DNA of 64,000 nucleotides from Polyodon spathula. Its lineage: Eukaryota; Chordata; Actinopteri; Acipenseriformes; Polyodontidae. Each line of letters begins with the position of its first letter. Position 1 is the stretch's first letter. Location: the NCBI RefSeq assembly GCF_017654505.1, contig NC_054558.1, positions 6,734,798 through 6,798,797 of the forward strand. Direction: 5' to 3'. Below, piece by piece: positions 27,152-38,800 of this stretch. Under the pieces are notes generated by a model. That model had not been told where the DNA came from and did not search any database. It saw only the letters and a list, made by a program, of their open reading frames with translations. The position numbers and the translations under genes were made by a program.

Positions 27152-29226
27152 GCACACAAGAAACAAAAGTAGCACTAAGGTCGTTTTAACCCTGGTGTAT
27201 TTCCCTTCCAGTATGGAATTAGCCAAAGCGTTTGTACAGTTGAGCTGCTTATATGTTTTACACCTTTCGAATGTATGATGTAATGTGTGATGTTATGGAT
27301 GAATCTTATTGCTTATTCCTGAAAGAACAGCTCTCATTTTTAAACCTTCCTGTCGTACAGTATTGCGTTAAAAGCTTTGATAACCAGGCCTACCTCGCTA
27401 GCACAGCATAAGAAAAGTCTCTCAAGACAGGTATTGTTTTGCTGTTGGTCTTTGCCTTGACAGACGGTATCTTTACTTTAACTCAGGTGCGGCCTTCTTT
27501 ATTTCTGCCACAACACTATGAGTTCACTTCCTGTGCTACAGGCAATAGGACCCCACCGCAACAGGAAGTAAACAGAGAAACTGACAGAAATCAAAGTCTG
27601 GAAAATAGGAAGATCAGCAACCAGACAGTAAGGTGCTTGAGAGATTGTTGATGTGCCAGTTTTTTTTTTTTTTTTTTTCCAGCCATGGCTACTAACCCTT
27701 TTAACAGAAATAAAAGGCAATTTAAAAATGAAGTACCTGTTCTCATTCCTTACGCAAAAGCAGCATTTATGAAAAAAGGGATACAAAATGAATGACGGGT
27801 CAGAACAGAGGATAGGTAAGACTTGCAGAAGAATTCAGAGCAATATTCCTAAGAATATGTGGCAGAACTTTATACAGTGTTACTTTTTAATTATCATGTG
27901 ATCTAGTTACTGCAGGAGTGTAGATTTATATATCAGTTTTTATTGAAACTTAAATCGTTAATACAAATCTCCTTGTTATAATAGAACAGTTTTGTGATCA
28001 CAAAATGGTTTGTGGCAGTAATTCAGTGTGGCATTTTTTTACATTTTCATTACACTGCAACTGCACAACTGCAATTTGCAACCAATGAATCTTAAAAAAA
28101 TGCGCTACCAAAAGGGTGTAATAAAATCAGGTGGCCAATAAAACCAGGTGGAAACTGGAAAGCAAAGGGGACAGCCAGTCTACAGCCACTAACATTGAAG
28201 AGATTATCTAGTCATGTTCTAGCCTGTGTGCATTATCAACAACGTAGTCTGTCCTGCTTGTAAAGAAACAACACTGCTTCTATGGAAAAGGGCATACCTT
28301 TTTCCTTGAGCTACAGACTGATAAAGCATCACATTCGTTAGCCATTAAGGACAAATCTCAGCTCAATGGCTTTTCCTGATCTATCACAACCACCCTTTCA
28401 ACTAACATTATCACCAATTGAAGCAGCAGGTTTTGCTGTCCGACAAAGTATTTTCTACACTGGAAATAGTAAAAGAGACGTACCGGTAATCGAAAGACCC
28501 ATCCTGGTCCTTATGCTCCATGGGATCTAAAGGAAGGTCCTTTTTGTCCCGCACTGTAACATAAAGAATAACACCTGTTATTATATTCTGCTGACGCTAG
28601 ACCAACACATGGAAATGTATGTGTATAAAACCCTATACCAATAAAAACGCTAAATGCAACGATGCAGGGGTGACACAAGGACAAGGAAAGACTTCATGCA
28701 TGCCTTGCAAGAAAACGCCAAGGGATTTGAAAGACTTCAGCTTGAACAAGGACACGTCTGGAAGGATTTAGTCTGAAATCCTTTCTTATCAATGTATCTT
28801 ATAGTAATTGCACAGATTGATTTAATCTTACATTTATGGGACGATCCTGTAGATTTTGTTTTTGTATGGGATGATTTCCGTTATATATCGGGATTTTATC
28901 CTGGTGGATGAAATAAATCTAAATAAAAAAAAAAATGTATATAATTGGATAACTGCCTAACCGTACATATCAAATGGGCTAAGGGATACACATATATTTG
29001 CTTGTTTTGGCGTGACGGTCATAGTCAAGTTAAAATGCCCGTCCAGTCTGTCTGTCTGTCTGTCTGCCTGTCCGTCCCGTACCTGGATACTTGCCTCCGC
29101 GGCTCCTCTTTATGAAGCAGACGATGAGGAGGATCAGCACCAGCAGAGCGATGGCGCACATCAGCCCGATGAACCAGCCCTGGGTGGCGATGTCCACGTG
29201 GTCCTTGGTGTACGCTGTGATAGTGC

Positions 29227-29302
<76 letters not shown>

Positions 29303-32300
29303 TGTGAATCAATGAGGCTCTGGAAACCATTCATTCAGAGCCTGAAATACCAACCTGGTTCTCAGATTCAGGTCCATCCATCTCTACAACATCTTCATAT
29401 CTGACCTCTGAGCATTGTCACACACATAGGCCTTCATTCCCAGGCCTCAGAGCACTTCTATAATTCACCTTCTCAGTTTCAGGCTCTTCTGACTTGAGAT
29501 TTTACACTCTCATTACAAGTTCCACAACCTTCAGCTTAGCAGTACAAGGCGTCTAACTTGAATCACTTCTGTGAAGTGACAGGAACCCCCAGAAGTGTGA
29601 GCCCTGTGGAAAACTCAAGGTGGAGTGAGATAATCACTCCTCAAGACTGGAATAATGTGATACAGACAACTAGCACGGCTCACAAACCCATTTCTAACCC
29701 ATGGGTTTATGGAGATGATTTATTAAGTCACAAAGCCGGAACAGATAATCACAAGCATGTCTGATATGGCAAGAATTGTAGCGCTTTGCTTTCAGAGACC
29801 TATTCCTCTGGTATTTGTTTGAACTGAAGCATTAAGTCAACAACTTGTTACCATAAAACAGCTTAAAGCACACTCCTGCTAAAATGCTCCTGCTGAACAC
29901 TGCAGTGTAAATGAATCAGTAGTATTAGTAGATAGATGTTAATGTAGTTTGCTTTTACATAAATGGGATTTGAAAATAGTAATCTCCAATACTGTAGTTT
30001 TCCCAAGACATTCCACCCTTTTTTTAAGCCGCAAAAGCCCTGTCTTCATTTGTGCACAGCCTTGGATGCTGGGCCCAAGCTAAGGTCTAAACCCCTGTGC
30101 AAGAGTCAGGCCAGAGTTCCAAAGATTCTACTCGCAAGTACTGCCAGCAGGGCTTCAGCCGCTAATACATAGCTTAAAAAAGCACTACACCAGCTTTAGG
30201 TTGAAAAGCCCCAGCACAGACACCCGAGTGGGGTTACAAGGGGGTGCCTGCCTCACCTGCGCTGGTCTCAAAGGGGACGGTCTTGCTGCTGATGAAGTTG
30301 TACTCTCGAGAGTAAACCCGCACACTGTACTTGGCCCCCTCCGCCAGCCCAGCCAGCTTGACGGGGGTCTCGTGTTTGACCGTCACGCTTCTCACTGTCT
30401 TGTTACCTGAGAGATAAGAGACGGCCGTCACGGGAGCAAGAGGAGAAGGTGGGTGGCTCCACAGAGGCGAGGCAGGTCGCTAGGTAACACATGGCAGCTA
30501 CAGGAAGTGCAATGGATTGTGGGTGCAATGAGTTCTGCTCCTGTTGAGTCTGGTGCTCGGCATTCTCTATTTGAGCAAAACAAACTTAATTACAGTATAA
30601 TTATGGATCAACTAAAACTGCAACGATGCAGAAGCATGTGTAATTGCGTTGTAATTAGAGCTAGTTAATGTAAAGTGAAAACCAAAATAGTATAGAAGTG
30701 TTTGGTTTATGCATAGCATACACTGCCATCAGGTGCCCAACTGCTGTAACTGCAGCACGGCTCTTAAAGGCATAGTCCGCTTCGAGCAACGAGGAACAGA
30801 AACCATATTTATTGGGGCCTTTCCTGGAATGTCAGTGATGTCATCGCCCCCTCTGGATGTTTGTGATGTCATCACATAATGGGCACGCACTTGATGACAT
30901 CAGAAAAAAAGAAAGACTTGTAGCATGCTGATGATGTCATCAACCCACAGCAAAGCTCATGACGGAACCAACAGCTCCTAGTTTTTGGAATTCAAACCAC
31001 TGCCTCGAGCCAGAGCTGGCCCTGGGAGCGATCGCAGGCGAATCAACTGCCTGTTTTGATTGCAAACAAGAAGTTCCAACAACAGAATGCTGTTAAAAGG
31101 ATATCATGAGAACATAAAGACTTCCCGTCTAAGCATTTGTCCAGCTTCTTTAGAGTTTGCTGAAAACCAAACTGTAACCAAATGCCTTTTACACAAAACT
31201 CCCAGATTCTCAAAGCCCGTTAAATTCTCAAAGCTCTCTCTCTAAATGTCCTTCCAGTTTAAAAAAAAAAAAAAAAGGTCTCAATAACGATTTGAAGGAA
31301 AACGCTTTGAGAATCCATTGTGTTACACTGTTTCAGAAGTTCTAAACATTCCAAAAACCGCCGCTTGCAACAGGCTGATGATGTCGTCATTTCAAGTCAC
31401 ACTCATGATTTCATCCTCCTGCAGCAAGCTTGCAAAGACTGTGCAGCGCTCTACTTGGATTCTAATGAATGGAGAGAAGGAGAGGGCAGGAGGAGGGCAT
31501 GCAGGCAGGAAGCTCAACCAGAATACATAAGCTACAAAGTTTCGTAAAGCTCAGTGATGTCCCTTTAGGAAACCCACAACACATGTCTGCATCTTCCAGT
31601 AGAACACTTCTACTGGTCCCCAACACCATCAACTGTTTTTCAAAGGCATGGATTAAAATGCTATCCCCTTTATGCTGTATTGTTCCTTTATATTTTATAG
31701 CTAAATTGGATTGAAGCTACGTATTTGAGAAATCAGTTTTAAAAAACGATCCTGCATGCAAACCCCATTATGAGCTGAAATTGGGACCCTGGTCAGGATT
31801 GCAGACTGGCAGAACTCGAGCTCTCCACCTCTCACTGATGGTGGAAGTTAACTAATGAGCATCCAGTGTGAAGGACGCGAGAGGCGGGTTTTAAACCTCA
31901 GACAACAGAAAAGAAAAATGTTGGCAGAACATGAGGGCTGTGAGTATATTATGCTGTCGGCGAAATACTGGAGGTTGGTAAACAGCAGTTTTACAAAAAA
32001 AGTGACTCTCATGAGTGATCGTTGACAGTGGCAGCCCCATGGTGCAGGTGGGTAAGACGAAGGGACTTATAGGGATTCACCTGCAGAAATAAACCAGCTG
32101 GAACTGGGAGTGATGGGAGAATCCCTGAGGGACAACAACTGAATTCAACTCGCCCACCCAAGGACAGAAAGCACACAACTGACACATCAGCCAGGGCACA
32201 GCACTAGCTACAGTGTGACCAATAACTATTGCTATGAGCCAGATTCCTCTCCCTGAATGCCATCTTGGAAGGGAGCTCAGTCACAACCACAATTCAGGGG

Positions 32301-32807
32301 TGCTTTATTACTTTTTATATCAGCTTAGGCATACAAAGAAGTAGAAGGCTGAAGAGCAGCTAAGGTTCTGCAAGGTTATTGTTTCACGTAGCGCTTCTTG
32401 TGTAGCAGGTGACAAACATAGAAGAAGCGCTGAGAGATGTTTCCTCAGAGAAGGACTGCCATTGAGCAAACCAAAGCAAGCCATGTTAAATGTGCTTAAC
32501 TCAGCTGTTCAATTTGTCTCAGCCTTCGAAGATGGCTTCCCCCTCCACCCCACCCCCAGATGAAAGTCAAATCATCCGCAGCTGCTGGCGAGCAAGCTCC
32601 CAGTCCTTACTGTCAGTGTACTCAATGACAAACTCGGTGGCGTCTGGAAGGAAGTTGTGAGTCCAGCTGATATTAACATAGTTACTGTTAGGAGAGACCG
32701 TCAGGTTCCAGATCTGTCTGCTCACAGGGGTTTCTGTGCACAACCGATTGGAGAGGCAGTGTTAATACAGAGGGGTGTGCAGGACAGGCACACAACCTCT
32801 CACACAA

Positions 32808-32847
<40 letters not shown>

Positions 32848-35800
32848 CAGATTTCGAATCTTTACAGTACAACACCACGTTATACTGCAGCAGCACGAGG
32901 CCCAAGTTGTGCTGCAGTGGCGCCAAGGCACTTTACATAACACCCTTGACAAGACATTACATTACACTGCACCAGCGGCGTTCATGCAGAATGAACATAG
33001 TCCAGTTTTAGTGCAGTGGCATAAGACAAATGTATGCAAACGTTAGACTGTTTTGCCACAAGCCTGGATTATCCTGTATTGTTACAAGACCACATGACAG
33101 TGCAGCTGGACAGAACAGCATGATACTGTAGTGGCAGATTTGCTCTAGGGTAGCATCCAGTTGTATTAATACAGCAAGAATTCAATTAACCTGCAGAAAG
33201 CACTAGATACAGTAGCACAAGAACATGCCAAAGACCATATTATACTATAATAACATAACATCCTGTAATACTGCAGCGTACATACTGTACAATTAAGGAC
33301 TGAAACACATAACAGCGTATAGCAGAAATCCTTGTAAAACAGAACAAACTGACAAATGAAATACCACGCATTTGAATGTGGGTGATAGCTGACAAAGGAC
33401 TCTTGGTTGTAGTCGTCATGGCGACAGTAGTAGCAGTGGGAGTTGGAGCTGGAGTAGTAGTAGTGGTAGTAGCAGCAGTAGTAGTTGTGGTGGTGGTGGT
33501 GCTGGGAGAGGTATCAGCGCTTACCAAAACCGTTGGGGTGGGTGGTAGCGACGGAACGACTAAAGAAGGGGAAAACATCAATATATTAACAGAAAAGAGC
33601 ACAGAAATAAAAGAAATGAAGCAATATTGATTTGACATGAAGGCTTGTTGACCCCGGGCCTAGTTTGGCCTAGCCTGTGTACCAGGCAGAGGGCCTCAGT
33701 GCATAGGTCTCAAGTTTCACCTACTGGAATGCTGCTCAGTAAATGGAGCGTACATACAATGCTGATAATCACAAACGTCAATTTGAGGGTCTGACCCACG
33801 AAATGCAGATGACTTGGGTGGTGTGCAGTGAAGCTGGTACCCAGGCTAGGGTTAGTCTGGACAGCCCAGGAATTCTAACATGCATCTTTTCAGTGATGAC
33901 TGTCCAACCGTGCTTCCGATCACTGGAAGAGTATTCAGAACTCAAAGAGGCACACAGGGGCTGCGTTTTTAATTATCTCTTCCTAGACTGTCCTAAACCT
34001 TGTACGGATTACAGAGAGCAAAAGGAGATGAGATTCAAATATAAATTGGGAAAAAAAGTGGATTACTTGTCAAAAAGTCTTACAGAACCCCATTACTGAT
34101 TGTAATCGCCAAGTCTAACTTAAAACAGAAATTCCTTTTCAAATCTTTGGTTTCACCCATGTGCTACGCAAAGAAGTGTATCATAAGAAACTACAATTAA
34201 TGTACAGCATTATCATATTTTAGTTTCCAGAAGTTCAAGAAAAGATGCATGCTTTTCTATTTTCTATTTTAATATTTGCCCATTTAAAGCAACATTCTCC
34301 CAGCTGCATTTGATAGTTTTATTGTCATCTGGAACAGAGCTGCCCTCGTCCTTGCGCGTGCAATGCAGTCTCATTCCCCCCCCCCCCCCTAGTGGCCAAG
34401 CCCTTCAACAGCAAGATATTCAGCTTTTTAGCCTGGCGATATGTTCACACCTTTAAAGTCAATTTTTAAAAACTAGAAATAAACAAAAATCTGCTTAAAT
34501 TGAAACATGACAAGGTTTAAACCTTGCACTGAGACAAAGCTTAGCAAATCCGACCGTTTCTTAATCCCTTTCCCCATCTCCGTTTCTCTGGGTTCCCGGA
34601 TCTTGATTAATCTCATACTAACGTGACTTATAATCAGATAGGAGCAGCTCCTGGGATAATACTGCTTCACAAAACAGTGGGCAATCCATTTCCTACCTCT
34701 TTTTAGCTGTATTAACAATGCTAATGGGCCCACTTTTATTTTGCTGACATTATTTTAGTTATTCACTTGATTTTTTTTTAATGTAGATGAACCACTACTG
34801 CATCTTGGTACAGTTGCTGTAGCTCACATGGTTGGAATGCCACCAAGCATTTGGAGTGAGTTTGACCTACAACACCAGGAAGTACTAGGAAGTAGCAACA
34901 ACTTTTCATCTGCAGTGTCGTCTTTCAGATTTCAGCATCCTCCAAACTGAAATATAAAACACAAGCAAACGAGCCAAAAGATCTACAGCAGAATTAAAAG
35001 GGGAAAGTCACAATCTTGGATAGTGCTAATAGGAGGTAAGAAAATAGATTTTACAATCTTAGTAATCACTTTTAGCACCGTACACTTGAAAAAAGTCTTT
35101 GACAAGCGGCACTCATGCTTTTGCAAGAAAGATCACTGCTTTCTGTGGCACCAAAGCAGTTCATCTGCACAGTCAATAGTACATGCATGCATTGCTGAAG
35201 CTTAATCTCTTGCCAAGCTGAATCTCTTGCCACCAGTGCACAGAGAAAGTCAGTCATGCTCTCGCGGCCAGGAATCAAGAGAATTAAAGCAGCTGGCAAA
35301 CACTTGGATGACCATGAAGAATATGATCCAGTTTGTAATTGCCAACCTTTACATCATGAGCTTTGGAATAGAATGACATCATGAGTTCATGAACGTTAAC
35401 ATCAAACAAGCAAAAATATTAGTCATGCCGTCATACACCTAAGTATCTCCGTTGTTTGGTTTCAACACGTGAAACCAGAGAGTCGCCAGCTAGCACCAGT
35501 GGATACGTCTACTGGTGGGGAATGGGTGCTGCTGTCTACCTGAAATGCCATTTCACAGAATAATTCAATGCACCTTTCAACAGGTTCTTGTTAATTATTG
35601 ACTCCAATACAGAGGGAACCCAAGCTGTCATAAATGGTCATGCTACAGAATTCAGTGAGTGCAGCAAGTATTTTTTTCTGTTCTGGACAGAATCCTAATA
35701 TGCAGAATTGAAATACATTACATGTTAGTGTTATTCACTCTAACCGCTAACCTTCTCAAACCTATTACTTTCTTCTGAGCTACTGGACACTGCATCTTCC

Positions 35801-38800
35801 ACACTGCAGCCCAGGACTCTAACCACTGAGCTACTCAAACCCACTCCCATTCATTCTGCGTCCCAGTGTTTTAATCTTTTAATGGACAGGATAACCCTGA
35901 AATTAGTTACCTGGACAAGACGCTTGATATTTTTGCAAACGCATACCAGTAATTAACAACAGACAAATACATTCTTAGTGAGGAGGCATTAGAAAGGAAC
36001 ACAGGGACGTTTTCCTGTAGTGTCGGTTTCAAACGCTGATTTAGCCGCATGCTCCGAGACAAACCCTACACAGAGGGCTGAGGGGGGAGTGATTGGAAGG
36101 CCGTCAGGGATCGGAATGAAGAATTGTAAAGGTATGCAGACTGGACCTCAGTCAGGATTTTGAGAGTTTGGATGGCCATGCCAGTTGTTTTTGGAGCACA
36201 TCTACAGTGCACAGAGACAACCACTAATTGTTGATATATGAGTGATTATTACATTAGGAATATTATTTGATAAGAGTGTGGTGTACCCTTGAAGTCTGGC
36301 CCACTGTGTTTCACAAATGCAGGACTCTCATGAACATGGGTTCAAGTTTTTCACTTCGATCTCTGAGGGTGAGGATCCATAGAGTGTATAGTACAGACAG
36401 AGAGACAGACAGGCAGGCAGGCAGGCAGACAGACAGCAAGACAGACAGACTGTGCAGTACAGCTAGAGGGCTGGTTCCAGTACAGTGCACAGGAAAAAGC
36501 TGCACAGTACATAGAGAGGAGCTCTGAGGTGCAACGATCCCAAACTACCTTAAGAACCAATCACTTACCATGTTTGTTTTGATTTACTCCCTGCTAGTGC
36601 GCTTTTTGGACATGTTTGAATTACATTTGTCACGAGCCACCCCATACAGGGGTTATCCTACACCAGGGGTGTCAAAAAGTGGGTTATATAAAATGAAACA
36701 AATGATATAGTTGTTTTCCCCACTAAGAAATATCACATATGAATATATGGATCAATCATTGCATCCCTTTGATAAACTGGCTCTGTACTGGCTGACTCAT
36801 TCACAGGCTGTGCTGCACAGATCTGGACGGAAGGGCAGACGGGCAGACAGTCAGACTCTGCCCATTTCCCGTTACCTACTCCAGCTGGTACAGTACCTGA
36901 GCTGGCATTCACTTCAGTCAACACCAATGGAGGGGGAAAAGGAGACAGGAGAGAGATAAGGAAAAGAAGGAAAAAAAGACACACAGGAAGTAAAGGAGGT
37001 CAAGAAAGAGAAAAACAGTTAATAGGAAGAATGTCTGTCACACCACGAAGCAAATCCAAAAGAACGTTATCTCAGCAAAAAACAACACAGAGAACACACA
37101 GACATGCAGAACCTGCGCTGCACTGAAGAATCATACTCAACGACTGCAAAAACAGATTACTATAGCAGAACAATAATAATAACACAAAACACCTTACTTA
37201 TACATTGCCTTTCATGATAAATGATCCCAGGGCATTCCACAATAAAACCATTCAAAAAAGAATCAAACAGCGTCATTATGGAACCCATCAAAACCTTTTA
37301 AAATAAACTCTGGAGTGGATTTCACTATGTAACACAATTTTTGTTCCTGGGTAGTAAGTGTTATTTCCTAATTGCTTATGCCTCAAAAGTATAGAAAATG
37401 GCTATTATTTCTCACAAACTTTGCTTTTGTGACCAGGCCAGTAATATTTCAAAATATCACTATTTCCAATGGGAAAATGGGCAAATGTGTGTCTTTTCGT
37501 TCACATAAAGTCAGAAAAAAACAACATATGAATCCAAATTAACATGTATTTATACTAAAGCAATACAAAGACGACTACAAAAGATTTAGAAGTGAGTTGT
37601 TTTTTGAGATTTACAATTATATTGTATTTACAGTATAATTGTAAATCTCGAAAAACTATGAACTTCCCCCCTTTTGACTTATACGTTACCCCCGATCTCA
37701 CTTGGTTTTTTGAAAAATGTGTGAACTAAAAGACACACATTTGCCCATTTTCCCATTGGAAATAGTGATATTTTGAAATATCACTGTCCTGGTCACAAAA
37801 CCAAAGTTTGTGGGGAATAATAGCCATGTTCTATACTTTTGAGGCATAAGCAATTAGGAAATAACACTTACTACCCAGGAACAAAAAAAATAATAATTTT
37901 TGTTACAGTGTTTTCAAACATGAAGGGATAACTGAATATTGCACATGGACTAGCGACAAATAACTGCAACTAATTCCATCTCAAATTACATGCAAAATGA
38001 TTTTGGTGGCCTCACAAAACCACCACATTAAGCACAACTGTATCTACTGCAAGGTTCAGATTCCCAGCCCTCAGTTCTAACTGCTACGCCACCCTTCCTA
38101 CAGCTGGAATTCAATCAGAGTCTCCCTTGTCCAGACTATATCCCCATCACCACTGCCAGGCCAGCTGCTATGGGCAGTATTTCTGTCTCCCCTGCAAGGG
38201 TTAACCCAGACCACGCAGCTCCTACCTTCGTTGGCGAAGTCGGGAGACTCCTCGATGTACACCTCTCCTGAACCCACTTGCGTCCGGGCGCTCAGATAAA
38301 ACTTGTATCGCGTGTAGCGGTCACTTCGTCGCAGCGTGTAACTGGTGGTGTTGGCAGAGAGGTTCTCTGTTATCATCTTGCCAGTCCGAGACCCATTCAC
38401 TGGAAGAAAGAGGAGGCAGAGCTCGGACAGAGCGGGCACACACAGGTCGGATGGGAAGTGTGAACACTGTTCAGCTATAGTTTTATTCACAAGTTGGATG
38501 GGAAATGTGAACACTGTTCAGCTATAGTTTTAGTCACAAGTTGGATGGGACATGTGAACACTGTTCAGCTATAGTTTTATTCACAGGTCAGATGGGAAGT
38601 GTGAACACTGTTCAGCTATAGTTTTATTCACAGGTCAGATGGGAAAGTTGTGAACACTGTTCAGCTATAGTTTTATTCACAGGTCAGATGGGAAGTGTGA
38701 ACACTGTTCAGCTATAGTTTTATTCACAGGTCAGATGGGAAGTGTGAACACTGTTCAGCTATAGTTTTATTCACAGGTCAGATGGGAAGTGTGAACACTG

